Origin: Dicyema japonicum
Lineage: Eukaryota > Dicyemida > Rhombozoa > Dicyemidae
Direction of reading: 5' to 3'
Assembly (NCBI GenBank): GCA_011109175.1
Contig: RDEW01000037.1
Coordinates: 518,842-582,841 of the forward strand
DNA length: 64,000 nucleotides
The notes under the pieces are model-generated. The model made no database searches. It saw nothing but the letters and a program-made list of their open reading frames with translations, and was not told where the DNA came from. This document shows positions 33,050 through 44,713 of this stretch, in pieces. How positions within the stretch are numbered: the stretch's first letter is position 1; each line of letters starts with the position of its first letter. A program made the position numbers and the translations under genes.

Positions 33050-36000
33050 AATTTATGACAAAATCTTGGTTCTTTGCAATATCACCTTCGGAATAAGCCA
33101 AGACAAATACTCTGAAATATAAAAGTATTACAACACGTTGGAGTCCAAGGAGTTATCGATGATAAGTACCATCGCCATTTAAATAAGATTGTCTGGATTC
33201 AAGATAATCTAAAAATATAAAATTCATCAAACTTGTAATTCTGAAAAATACTTAAAGACGTCGAAAGACAGTTACTTCTTGCAAATTTTCGAATAAGGAA
33301 CTTGAAAAGTCTCTCCACGTGCACGACCCTAAAACTCATCTTTGGTAAATGCGCAATCACTCATTTACATAGAGTGGAAGTGAATACAACAAATGTTTCA
33401 CATTCCGGCGTAGTGGTCATCTACACTACCCCGCAAACCTACACTATCACAGAGTTTGTTCACGTAGGGTTATAGAAAACCATCTCCCACGTGGTTTTCT
33501 GATACCAGAGAAGCGCAAATTGCTGAATCGTCTTACAATATGAACTCCTACATTAGCACAAAATCAATACACGACGTATCAATTCCTTCGGTGGAACAAA
33601 GTCATCGAAGGATCGGGCTTTGGTAAAAGAGTCCATATTGATATCATCGAAAGTATAATCATAGGAAAGGCATAACTAAGGTTGATTTGGGAATAGGCAC
33701 GTGTATATATTGATCTATGATTTATACTTGAACTGCGACTGCTCACTAGTCTCAAGTCTTAAAATACAGAAAACAGAAGCACTCGATGTATCCGATAACG
33801 ACGAAGGGACCATGGACAAAGAGATCGTATAGATTTTGGGGACTTCATAAGAATCTCTAATGTTATTGCAACACCTGCCACAGTGAACTCGTCTAGCATT
33901 AAAATCATCAACTCACTGCAGTGAAACCCCATCTTTTCTGGTCACCTCTTCCAAAAAGTTGCTTAGCTCACATATCAGGAAATACGGATTAATAGAAGAC
34001 AATTCACAAAAGATCCAAGGCTTTCGGCAAATCGGTGTTTTTGACAAATCGACTGTTTTACAATCCTATGAGATAATTCCACTATATCTATTTGTCCATC
34101 AGCTCACAGCATTGATCTAATATTTATTAAGTGGGGGTACCATAGTAATCGACAAAGAACATGGAATCGTAAGAAACTATAAATAAACAAACGAGTCTGT
34201 TGTTATTGATGGTATATTCGAACATGATAAGGCAAGACACTCCAAATTGCATACAAAAAGATGGAATTCGTTTCATCACATACAGTTCGACTGCTTTCCG
34301 GTGACTCCTTACTAAGGAATGAGCATAAGATATAGCCTTACTCAAAAATATGGATCTTTTTCAGTCCAAACTGAAAAGATACTTCGAAATGTCCAGTTTG
34401 AGTCGACTGATAAAATATTTTAGTCCGGAAGGGTGGAAGTTAGAGTTGTGCTCTGAACTCACAATCTTGGAGTCGCTTTTTCTGGTAACCCAAATGATTT
34501 ACTGTTTATCTACGTGAGGACATGCAAACAACAATTTTCGAGGTTGACTGAGAATCCAGGGACGTGCGAGAACTGCTAGGGTTATCGAAACACATTTATG
34601 GGGATGAAGACATGATAATTTTAAGAGTTCTTGTTAATTCTGCAAACATCGTTATCGTCTTGTTTGCACCTGCAACGGTGCACTTTATCAGCACAACAAG
34701 AGATTTAAAGACTTCAATGATATGTACGGTACTTTCGTTGTATAGTTTGTGGCTTTAGCGGTGTTGACTGTAAATGCTATCAAAAATGTCAAATGCTCCG
34801 AAATGTAGCGGAATGTGTCGACACAAAGACAAAGACATCCTTGGCATATCTGGGAGTTATTCCTTGCGCTAAACTTATTTCTAACGAAAATTTTAGCCAA
34901 TCAACCACATCGTGAACTCTTCTGGGCAGGATGTAATCAATGTTGTGTTTACTACGGTCAGAGTCCAAATAAGTCTAATCCATCATTACATTATACATTG
35001 ATTTCTCACTATTGTTGGTAAGGACATTATAAGGGTCACAACCAGAAATCTCTCTCGAAAATGCAGAGGAGCGGAATTAATATTCTGAGAACTCCCGTCT
35101 ACAATGAGGTTAAGGATAACTAAATGAAGGAGCTTCACAAAAGAGAAAAAATTCGAAGATTGTGTCTAAAATACTGAGGATGATTACCTCTATCATTGCA
35201 GTCCACAAAGACGTCGTAAAACTTCTATTCAGTCATTTGCTTAAGATTTTTATATCATGAAATCCTCAGAGTATTTACTCGGGGATCTGCAGGTATCCTG
35301 ATCCAGCTTACATTGAAAATGGAGATCCTTAGTTTGCCCAAAATAGAAATACCTCTGAAATGCATGATTTTCCAAATAGGTGTAAAAGTAGTCGAGGTCG
35401 TTAGGGGGTGGAATTATAATTTGACCGATTCTGCGAGATCCACGGAAATCTTATAAATACCATGTTGAAAGCCTTTTTGAAGTATATTTGAAGAAATATT
35501 AGAGGATATATGAATAAAAATTTGACAGGATGTGGAGGATGCCAATATTGAAGCTTATTTTGGGGAGATTCAGACTTCGAATAAACTGGGATGAAGAATG
35601 CATAATTACAAATAAGTGATCTTTAAAGATTGAAGAATATAAATTGGTCAAATTCCATGTTGAGAAATTTAAAAAATTGAATATAAATTCTTTCCTGCCT
35701 AAATTCAAAATCAACGTGAATCCCTGTAATTTCATTTTGTAGAAGTTTACTATTAAATATTTCTCAATGATTTCCACATTCTGTTCGTAGTGAGTGTTCT
35801 TTACGGTGAAGAAATCAGGTTTCATTTCGTGAAAACACAAAGAAAATCTAAATGTCATGGAGAATAACTGTTTCACTGATAAGGAGCAATGTTCTTGAGT
35901 TCCTCGTATCCTGGCTTTAACTCACTCTGAGGGATACCTTTGTGTCCTTTGATGGAATCGAATACAAGAGCTCATTACAAAACCGTATTCTAGCCAGTAA

Positions 36001-38455
36001 GCAATGTTGCTAGGTAAACGCACATAACTTGAATCGTCTCACAAGTTCAATCATCTTTGTTCATATCTTTAGCTGACAGGTTACTGATTGGAGTTCACTG
36101 GGAGTAAGCATTTATGTACTTAAAATATAAATATACGATAATATTCGCCCATATAACAAAAATAAGATGTACGACCTTACATTATCGTATAAGCAGTCTG
36201 AGAAATGATGGGAAACTAGAAACCTGCAAGAGATTGACGACTCTTCCATTTTTTGGCTTAATTTGACTTTCTGGAATAATCCAAACAGACTCTTATGTCT
36301 AAACAGGTACATATTAAATGACCTGAGAGACAGTAATAATGTAATTCATTGCTGCTTAGAGATCCACAAAAAAGGCTAATAAGTATAAAAACAACTGTTC
36401 CCCTCTGGTAAACATTTCAACTTGAGTACATCTGAAGGTCTGGTTTATCCTTACTTGTTTCAGTTTTTTGAGGTTAATAGAAGAGGAAAACCTTCTGTAA
36501 CAGCTCCATTCCATAGTCATGCTCACAGACGATGTTTAAAGAAATAGTCTTGAACTGACAGTTCGTCTTTCTGCTTGTAAGCCATATAGCTCAGAACTGG
36601 CCGGTTTATTACCTGAAAGTGGCATTAGATCGTCTCGTCTCTCAGCGGCTAGTTGACTACTTTTACTTTTAAGACAACCTATTTTTCAAGGTACATCGGT
36701 TTGTTACAAATATCCATCGGAAAACCCTTAAAAATGGGAAAACTTAGTTTAACTAAAATCAACTAATTTTGAACTCCTCACTTTTTTAAATTAGAAGACT
36801 AATGTCGAATTCTTCCACCAAGAAATATTCCTCGCTGGAAAAAGGAGCTCACAAAGGGATCTTAATTAATCAAGACGACATCAGAAGGTAAAGAACCTGT
36901 CGAATTGTCTCAATTATGTCTACTGCGAGACAATACAAAAGTATTTTAGTTGCATGAACAGTGAAAATGTACTCGGTTCCTTCGACTCGATCAACTGGCT
37001 ATTAGTATGATTTCTTACATCTGATTCAAAAGAATTGACCTTTTTGAAATATTTTTTAATCAGCGCGTCAAGGCTGGATTCTCTTAACATGGGAACTAAA
37101 CTCTGAACTTTGAATGCGGAAATCGTTATTAGCCTTCAGTGATCTGAAATAACCGACATTCTCAACCTTTTATTGAATTTGAAGACCTCCTCATCGACTA
37201 AAAATTTGAAAAATACATGCAGCATTAGATAACTGTACGAAAAAAACTTTCTCAGAACCTTCTGAGACATGGTTAGCAAAAACTACTTCAAATCCATTCC
37301 AAACATACAGTGGTAGCACTCCTGCATGGCAAAAGTAATATCGGAGTTGCTAACCACACTGTTCTCAGAGAGGGTTAAATACTGTTCTTCACATGTTATC
37401 TAGAAAATACCTTAAATATACACTTTGATGTATTCGTCAACTATTTTTTGGATATAACCAAATCCCTGAATGAAATTCTGATATAAAAAGATCCAATTGG
37501 AGTAAAACAAAAATCGGGACCATATAGGATTTAAAAACAAATAATTTCAAATCATCAAAGGATGCCGGCAAAATACAAAAGCACCACGTTGTCTCCTTTA
37601 GCGTATACGGAAAGCACTACCAAATCGCAAGAACAGAATCGTCAATCGGTAAAACTACAATTCAAACATTAGTATTTAGAGAAGATTGCTTTTTTAGAAT
37701 ATTTGTGACTTCCAGTGACTTTCTTTCGAAATTTCAATTTCTGCTAGGAATTACGTCTTCATATATTCTATCAAAGCTTCAAGGAAAGCTGCGTTATTTT
37801 TGTTGTCGGCTACAAAAATGGATAATTACGACCTGAAAACCAACTCGACACAGTCATTTTCCAGAATCAGGTGAATTATAAGCACGTGGGAAATATTATG
37901 TATGGAGTCGCCAATATTGTTGTGTGCTTGAACTCCCAAAACATAGGAAGACTCTTTTCTGCAAAATCAATACAAATATGCAAATGTTCGTGGCACTGAC
38001 AAAAATTAAGGAGGTAGACTGTGAGCAAACAAATAAAGTACTCAGAATCACATTTATAAATCCACAACTGAGCCATAGTAATACATCCTTCTCAACGTCA
38101 TACTGTCCATGATCTCCTCAAATCGACTGTCCTCGATATATTTAGGTTCGATCCACAAATCTGTAATGATGTTGTGGTCTGTGAAGTCGCCACAAAGAGT
38201 ATACATTGTAACTAAATTTTCGCTCATTTTGAACAGGTCAATGTCCTCGTTTATCTACACTTGGCATTGTGGAGCCAACTAGTAGAAAACGTGTATCCCG
38301 TTATCCTTGAAAGAGTTTACAGTAAATCAGTCTTAGTTCTTTCCTTTTTTGCAAATAATAGGCACGTGTACCTAACATCTTCCCAAAGATGGTAGGACTG
38401 AAGGGAGTTATTATACTCATGCCAAAATTCCACTTCTATTTACATAAGAATCACA
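33050..38455 (-). CDS. Large intron-dense gene, unidentified (3' part)
   Basis: Protein-like blocks follow one another on the minus strand, split by very short introns. Placed examples: exon 38066-38254 (63 codons: EDIDLFKMSENLVTMYTL.., FEEIMDSMTLRRMYYYGS), then introns 38041-38065 (25 nt), 36995-37018 (24 nt, with GTAAGA, TACTAAT and CAG), 36590-36612 (23 nt), 35166-35187 and 35099-35120 (22 nt each) around exon 35121-35165. Other blocks: SLDALIKKYFKKVNSFES, ELKPGYEELKNIAPYQ, FHEMKPDFFTVKNTHYE, PPPNDLDYFYTYLENHAFQR, FYDVFVDCNDR, HNIDYILPRRVHDVVDWLKF. Some frame breaks remain unresolved. I cannot name the family. Confidence 0.6.
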
Positions 38456-38468
38456 TTACCTCATGATT

Positions 38469-38791
38469 TATTATTTATTAACCCCGGATACACCGAGAAA
38501 GAAGTTAAAGTAAACAACTAATTAAGTGTATCCAGTTTCCACTTCTACAGAGTCCATCCGGAATCAGCATATAGAGTAAGACGTCCATTACATGCAGTTG
38601 TGGAAACCCCTCCAGTGGAGTGGGGGAGAGCAAATGATCCTTTTTCATGCCGGCCTGGCACTGGGCGTCACCTAGACAGGTGGATCACATGACGCCACTC
38701 TATTAGGAAGAGAGAGAGAGGAATAGACAAGCAAGCAGAAAAATTAAACCAATTAACCACGCAACACCACATGGCGCCACGCGGCAAAAGT
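38469..38791 (-). repeat. SINE-2 with 10-bp target-site duplication
   Basis: CCTCATGATT occurs at 38459-38468 and 38792-38801 flanking the element, direct evidence of insertion. On the minus strand it begins near GCGTGGCGCCATGTGGTG and ends in the hairpin GGATACAC/GTGTATCC (plus 38486-38493 and 38526-38533) plus GGGGTTAATAAATAATAA. A near-identical copy lies at 45357. No clear tRNA B box is seen. The shared hairpin end suggests mobilisation by the resident LINE machinery. Confidence 0.85.
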
Positions 38792-38805
38792 CCTCATGAT
38801 TGAGT

Positions 38806-40335
38806 TCGATATAGGATATTCGTCTAAAAAGACATTTGTTCGTTCAATCTTAAAATATTTCAGGAATTGCTAACACAACAAGCACACAATCCAATGATCT
38901 GAAGGTGAAAATCCCGGCATCTATCTCTGTGAGGAAGTTTCTCAGGATAAGAACTGTCTCATCAATGGTCTGGAATAATAAAGTCCCAGACTTGATAAAA
39001 TATTTACAGTTTCACGTTGATTGTAAAATACAGGTTGAGCAGAATCGATAATTCCAATCACCTGACGTACTCCTTGGTTCTGGAAATAATTACAATTTCT
39101 GTGTACAATTCGCAAATAAGTTCTTTAATAAAGAAATCTTCGGCAGATTTAATTCAATTAGCAAGGGAATTGAACAATTTGGGCAGCTTTGTGTAAATAA
39201 TTTCTTAATTTTCAGCCAGAAAACAGAACTTAAAGTTATTCGTGCAGTACATGCTACAGTAAGGCTGTAAATTACCTGAGGTTCTCCAAATTATCGACAA
39301 TGTAGTCCCAGACAGGCTAAAATTATGATAAGTGGACTACTGTTGTACGACATCGTGTCGTGGAGGGTAGTTTCCCTGATTAGTTTTTAGATAATGAGAA
39401 CATGAAGTTGATTTGTTGATCTTAGAAATGATTGTGGTTACTAAAAGTCAAGTCGGAGTTGATCTTTGATGGAAAAACTCAGTTTCGTGAAGAAAAGAAT
39501 TCATTGAAATGAGTCAGTCAAAAACTGGTCGATGATGTATATTCAAAGTCATAACCATATCTGAGTTTATAGATACTACCAGGTGGTCATACTGTGCACG
39601 TGGATTATTAGCACTATTTAAATGATCTCATGGTACATGAACTTTATAAGAATGCATAGTTCGTATGTGTCTTCCATATGTGAGCCAATCAAACTCGTAT
39701 TTTGCCAATCCTGTTCAATCTGGATCCTCTCTGCTTCTAGTGAGAATAGATTCGAATAAAGTAATTTCAAATGCGTTCATCTTACAGCTTTGACTCACAC
39801 TAGTAAATAAATGTGGGACCAACTTGTCATATTTGGAGAGAAGCACTCGCCTAGGCTAGTGTGTGAATCATTTGAGGGATCTCTGGAGGTTGACGAGGGA
39901 CCACTTGTCATGAATCTATCGTAATAAACCATATAAACAACATCAAGGTCATAAAGTACAAATCAGCCTGTCTTTTCGGCGACGTAACAAAGAAATGAGT
40001 CACTTTGAATATCGAGCTGTTTTAGGTTATGAAAGATTAAAAGATCTTGGACTCTGTCAGAACATAGAACGTTTCATCCAGCTGAGCACACTCTCTGGGA
40101 CGATTTTACCGTCATTATGGAAATAAACATTATCGCGTCGAAAAATGGTTATAGTCTTCGACGTATTTTGATTTAGTTTTATTGAGAAAGGGCCTCGTTG
40201 ATGTAGTCTTCAAAGTAGAGATAATTCTTGTGTAGGGACTTTTTTCTAAAGTCATTGATCAGTCTCAAGGATCGCTCACAAAAGTTGTTCAGCTATTCTC
40301 GGTTAATATAAATCTCTGAATCTGCCAAACTGTAA
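38806..40335 (-). CDS. Large intron-dense gene, unidentified (5' part or separate gene)
   Basis: Blocks on the minus strand: LNNFCERSLRLINDFRKKSL and YLYFEDYINEAL (about 40175-40290), RRDNVYFHNDGKIVPESVLS (about 40060-40140), DRVQDLLIFHNLKQLDIQSD (about 39975-40055), and VWDYIVDNLENLR (about 39275-39316) after a 24-nt intron (39317-39340). Composition is clearly coding, but the frame changes between blocks, so exon borders are uncertain or there are indels. A SINE separates it from the 3' part. It may be the same gene. Confidence 0.5.
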
Positions 40336-40339
40336 AAAA

Positions 40340-40985
40340 AATACGACTAAATTGCATATTGTCCTGTTGGCGTCGTGAATAATCGGAAGAGCAGGATAAT
40401 TGGAATGTTCGTCAATCTTAATAAGCCAACAACAAACTAACATTTATTGCCGCTCATTAACTGATAATTTTCTGGTTCGACTTTTTTCATAAAATAATTT
40501 TTAAAATATCAAAATAAATAATTATTCTTTTTTCATTAAACGTAAAATTCTTCCTAACCGCAGGTCAGTAATAGTATGGACAGAATCCCCCTCTTCCATT
40601 TCGTCGCAAGTCCTACCGCGGACATCACTTCATTCTTCAGCGGAATAGTTTTTTCATAATGTAATCTCATCAGAGGATTTGTCAGGTAGAGGTAGGAAGA
40701 TCCCTTTCAACTACTGTGTCGTGCCAGAAGGAGTCGTCGCCTCACGGTGGGATATGTTTGACAAGAATTGACCTTCGTTGAAAACGCCAGTTTTCTTAAC
40801 CACCAACTTAAAAAATAGTTCATTAAAATTTATTTTAAAAAGTTATATTATTTTATAACATAAATTTATTTACATTCCTTTGATGTTTGAGGTTGATGAT
40901 GAGAATCAACCAAAAATTCTTTAGAACAAAGACTTTAGATGAGCAAAACAAACAAAATAGATCCCTATGATCAGTAATGCAGAAT
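40340..40985. other. Stretch without an assignable gene
   Basis: AT-rich; nothing supported. The large gene's 5' exons may begin here. Confidence 0.3.
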
Positions 40986-41010
40986 TGATCTTTGAATTCA
41001 GATATTGTTC

Positions 41011-41247
41011 TTAAGCTTTTTTAATATTGAGCTCTTCGGTTTTGGCATAACAAGAGAGAATTTCAACTAGCCTGGTAAATTTAAATTTATTGAACCAGAA
41101 AACACCGTCATAGTCAGAATGAAAAAAAATCAGGTGACACCACCCTCTCAGCTTTCTTTTCTTGCTCTGACTTGAAAGAAGTACTTGAATATAATTTAGG
41201 ATTATATATGGAACCACCAGAGATGGTGAACCAATTGACGCACTCAA
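41011..41247 (-). CDS. Unknown repeated coding block, copy 1
   Basis: The minus frame contains VVPYIILNYIQV, and later DYDGVFWFNKFKF. A second copy at 63600-63830 has APDIILNYIQ and GYDNVFWFNKFNL with a different middle. Two copies with conserved ends suggest a repetitive element or a small gene family. Not recognised. Confidence 0.5.
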   Translation of the reverse strand: MSASIGSPSLVVPYIILNYIQVLLSSQSKKRKLRGWCHLIFFHSDYDGVFWFNKFKFTRLVEILSCYAKTEELNIKKA

Positions 41248-41330
41248 ACAAAATTTAAATTTAATTTTTTAACAATTAAACAAATGTCCGTTGACTCACT
41301 CAAAAAAAATTTAAATTTAATTTTTTAACT
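41241..41330. repeat. Direct repeat of about 30 bp
   Basis: ACTCAAACAAAATTTAAATT and ACTCAAAAAAAATTTAAATT, each followed by TAATTTTTTAAC, lie about 57 bp apart just before a REL fragment. Confidence 0.8.
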
Positions 41331-41435
41331 CCTGTTGCGACCGAATCATCGGGAGCCGTCGGTCCAATGACGGCTGAGTTCTTGCGAGAACTCGGAGGAT
41401 TGCTTGCCAGAAAGAATCATTATAAAAAAACTTGC
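41330..41435 (+). pseudogene. PHD-RT-REL C-terminal fragment
   Basis: The plus strand reads TPVATESSGAVGPMTAEFL and RELGGLLARK, equivalent to APVAIETSGNFGPKTLKFL of the long element. Very short and truncated on both sides. Confidence 0.65.
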
Positions 41436-41626
41436 AAGACGAGTCCTATCTTAAAGCACAAAGTATGATCTAAATGGAGACCACAACTCGCTTGTGTATG
41501 TCCGGATCATCAACATTAATTACTCACTGGTTCAGTCGTGAAGATCCAGTCTATTTTAATTTATCTAAACACAAAAAAATGTGAATTAATGAACACGACG
41601 AGTTCGAATTATATAAATACTTAGAT

Positions 41627-41836
41627 ATGGAACACTTGAACAGCAAAACTGAAGTATTTGATAGTCTTTTCTACCTACTCGACGATAATTATATTACAAG
41701 TCAATTTTTTGATTCCATCTATCAAAATTGTTTCCAACTGAGTCTTGAGGAGGGTTTGATCGAACTGAGACCACCACATATATTCAAATTTTATGCAAGG
41801 AAAAAACATCAATTATCTGGGGTTTGTGATTTCTGA
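41627..41836 (+). CDS. Hypothetical ORF
   Basis: A 69-codon frame, EHLNSKTEVFDSLFYLLDDN and so on, acidic and soluble. No family recognised; it may be an exon. Confidence 0.3.
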   Translation: MEHLNSKTEVFDSLFYLLDDNYITSQFFDSIYQNCFQLSLEEGLIELRPPHIFKFYARKKHQLSGVCDF

Positions 41837-42134
41837 TGAAAAACAAAAATCGTTTTTCGTTTGTTGAGTCCATTCGATTTTGTTGATAAGTCCATATGCA
41901 TCAGATTTAAAAAAAATGAAGTAATGGAGGTTGAAGTAGGTATTCAATTTCCACCGCCTAAGGTATATGGGTATTTTAGTTCTCTTAGGAACATATTTTT
42001 ACACTAATATGATCAATCTTATAATGTTTATATTCGTTGAAAAATTTTGTCTACGCTTTGTAATTAATTAAATTATTCCAAAGAAAAGAGTAGTACGAAA
42101 TTAACTGACTCTTTAATCCTGACGTGTTCCACCA

Positions 42135-42315
42135 GTAACCTCAGCACGGAAACTGAGGGCGAGTCTAGAACTCGTCGCCAGGGAACGAAATTGTCTTCCG
42201 ATGGGATGAATAGATGGATCCTTTTGAATTCTGGCAAGACATTGGGAGTCTCTTTAGTGTGATGGATCCAATGAAATCACCTGAGGCAAGGAAGTGAAAT
42301 CTTCAATTAGTAGTC
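42135..42315 (-). pseudogene. LINE-B ORF1 fragment
   Basis: FKRIHLFIPSEDNFVPWRRV on the minus strand is related to the plus fragment at 29452-29625. The short flank GGATCCATC..ACTAAAGAGAC also matches 57395-57430. Confidence 0.5.
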
Positions 42316-42349
42316 ACATGGCACCACACTTTATAAGAATCGCTTTATT

Positions 42350-42422
42350 ATTATTAAGCCCGGATATACCGAGAAAGAAGATAATAGTTTACAACTGTTA
42401 AGTTTGTCAGGAAATCGGAAGA
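42350..42422 (-). repeat. LINE/SINE-2-type 3' tail
   Basis: TTATTATTAAGCCCGGATAT, ACCGAGAAAGAAG and an AT-rich stretch read like the 3' end of SINE-2 in the minus orientation, without the body. Confidence 0.55.
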
Positions 42423-42481
42423 ATCGCTTAATGTTTTTAAATCTATTTTGTTACATAATTTTAGTTATTTTATCTTAAAAA

Positions 42482-42740
42482 GCCGGGAAACCTCTTGTCT
42501 GTGACGTCACCTGCACCGACACGTTTGCCCCTTGCAACCTATTCCAGAGTGCCTCTGGAACCTGTGTTGCCGCTGAGAAAGCCGAGGGGTTAAAACGGGA
42601 AAAGTACGCGGTCCTACACAAGAATTATTTGTTTGTTCCACTAGTCGGTGAGACGTTTGGTGGTCCTTGGGCTTGCGACGCTGGATTTCTTGAGTCCTTT
42701 AGGGAATCGAATTTCTACAAGAGCAAAAAACCCCCGTGAG
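42482..42740 (+). pseudogene. PHD-RT-REL C-terminal fragment
   Basis: The plus frame AGKPLVCDVTCTDTFAPC, then AAEKAEGLKREKYAVL and FVPLVGETFGG, matches the end of the REL domain (GKPLVWDVTC.., KY..L...Y.F.P...ET.G). The Trp before Asp is Cys here. The frame is otherwise open for about 80 codons; the upstream part is missing. Confidence 0.8.
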
Positions 42741-42869
42741 CGCTGCTGGTTATTTGAGACAATCTCGCTCGTCATCCTAAGAGCCACGCAGTCATGGTGG
42801 CCGCTACATATATGACAATTTGCTCACATTTCACTTAATAGATCAAATTTCACTTAATAAACCAAAAGG

Positions 42870-43520
42870 AAATCAAAGTATGCAAGGCTAATGTTCCGGG
42901 ATTTGAATTCATCAGCATGAAGATGTTCAAGGAAGTTCAGGAGGCTTTGCTGTTTGCTCTACAGAATTTCTTTAACGCAACGATAAAGTATGGACATATT
43001 CCACAATGGTGAAAGAATTCGACTGTAAAAATAATACCAAAGCCAGGAAAGTAGGGGAAGGACCCTCTCAACTATAGACTGATCAGCCTTATATGATCGA
43101 TATTTACGACTATTGCGCGGATTATCTTTAAGACTCTGTGTCGGCAAATAAAAGAGAGCGGTCTCCTCGCAGAACAATGGGGGCTCTGTCCAGGAAAATC
43201 CTGTATCGATTGTGTGTTACCTTATGTACATGGATGTGTTGAGACAGGTGAACCTAGTGTGCCTGGATATTTCCAAGGCCTTGGATAGTGTGTGGCATGA
43301 ATCCCTCCTATCAAGCCTGGTGTCAGCGGATATTCCAAAATACCTGTTTGTATGGCTGAGGAATTTCCCAACCGGGAAAATATCTCAAGAGTGTATTGGA
43401 GGATTCGTATCCGAAGATATTTCATTTGTGAGAGGTGTCCCGCAGGGCTCTGTCTTAAGCCTTCTACTGTTAAACATTTTCCTATCAGAGTTCCGGATTG
43501 TTTAAATAACTTGTATAACC
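42870..43520 (+). pseudogene. LINE-B reverse transcriptase fragment
   Basis: Reads IIPKPGK, DPLNYRLISLI, LLAEQWGLCPGKSCID, QVNLVCLDISKALDSVWHE, LFVWLRNFPTGK and FVRGVPQGSVLSLLLLNIFL in changing frames. It is collinear with the minus copy at 1380-2700. The catalytic AFDS is changed to ALDS. No YADD box follows. Confidence 0.8.
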
Positions 43521-43684
43521 AATAGATTTGCCAAAATCTATATTCTCTATTAAAACAGCATCACTATCGCTTGTTCAGTGGTAGGGACAGTGATCTACCT
43601 CATCTTTGAATTACTTTACAAAAAATATAAGAAAACTCAAATCTCTCAACGACCGTATACTGATTTATAACAATTAGGGATCAC

Positions 43685-44060
43685 TTTTCAAGATTTGCTA
43701 AACATGTTGAAGTGGAAAAACTCCACAAGTTCTGGCAGGAGAACTAGCGCAAATTCACAAGGCCAAGGTGACAATATTTCCGATTGTTATGATATGGGAT
43801 GGAGTAGTAACAAAGTACTACAAGTCATATATGGAAAGACTCAACGTAGATGTCTCTACAAGGGCGTACATCCAATCAATGACGATTAAAAAAACTTTAG
43901 AGAGCATGATAATCGAGCATAGACATAGGCTAAAAGTTGATAACTATGATGATGAGGTTACAAGAGTAACTAATCATCTTATCTCAAGAGGCTCTGAACT
44001 CGGAGGTGACGTCGAAGAGGAACCAAGAAAAACAGCTGTCTTGTCTAGTGATTTCTGAAG
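43685..44060 (+). pseudogene. Putative C-terminal region of another non-LTR element
   Basis: KHVEVEKLHKFWQE, then (after a frame change) IHKAKVTIFPIVMIWDGVVT and STRAYIQSMTIKKTLESMII. A HK..V.I.P.V..WDG.VTK..  pattern of this type occurs at the C-terminus of some retrotransposon polyproteins; that recollection is not firm. It follows the LINE-B fragment directly. Confidence 0.4.
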
Positions 44061-44411
44061 TGGTATACGAGAGGAACAGTGAGGGTGATACAAAGGGCCA
44101 ATGCCCAAAAAGGAGGAGAATTCAGCCTGCATAGTGTTAATTAATTTCAATTGATTTTCTTATTCGTATCGGAAGGTTTTTCGGAAGAGACTGAGAGTCA
44201 GTTCAACTTAAACTAGATCTCGAGTTTTGCAAAAGTTCCAGTTTTTTCGTTGCTAGTGAAGGTGTTGATGACTGTAACATATTAACGTGAATACAGAAGA
44301 CCCATCATGTAGTTTGTTCACCTTGTGACCAAATGGATGGACTATTGAATGGTTTCGCCAACGGACTCTAAGAAGGGAGTATAGAAGTAATCTTCACGGA
44401 CAGTACCTCAC

Positions 44412-44702
44412 ATGATCAGACATGCCGACCACGTGTACGCTTGTCACTTATGTAGAGCACTGTTCAGTACTCTAATTCTCGGGTTCGAAACGTACTTTTA
44501 TATTAGCACGATTCTGTTGAATTGTTCACCAGGTGAACTTGTTAAAGCACAGTGTATGAACGTTAAACTGACACACGTGTGCTTTTACGGTTATTTAGAC
44601 TATTATGGGAATTATCATGTAAAGTATAGTTCAAACTTTCTATGCCACTATCAGAGATTGGTTCAGGACAGACAAGTATCCGGCATTTTCACTGTCAAAT
44701 AG
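44412..44702 (+). CDS. Hypothetical ORF
   Basis: A 96-codon frame rich in Cys, His and Tyr with no recognised domain. It overlaps no element I could place. Confidence 0.3.
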   Translation: MIRHADHVYACHLCRALFSTLILGFETYFYISTILLNCSPGELVKAQCMNVKLTHVCFYGYLDYYGNYHVKYSSNFLCHYQRLVQDRQVSGIFTVK

Positions 44703-44713
44703 GATTTTGAAGA

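Noticed and set aside
33050-40335. An alternative genetic code with stop codon readthrough, suggested by in-frame stops within coding blocks
   Set aside because: Many of these stops lie inside plausible 22-38 nt introns, and the long LINE and LAMP-like frames use normal stops.
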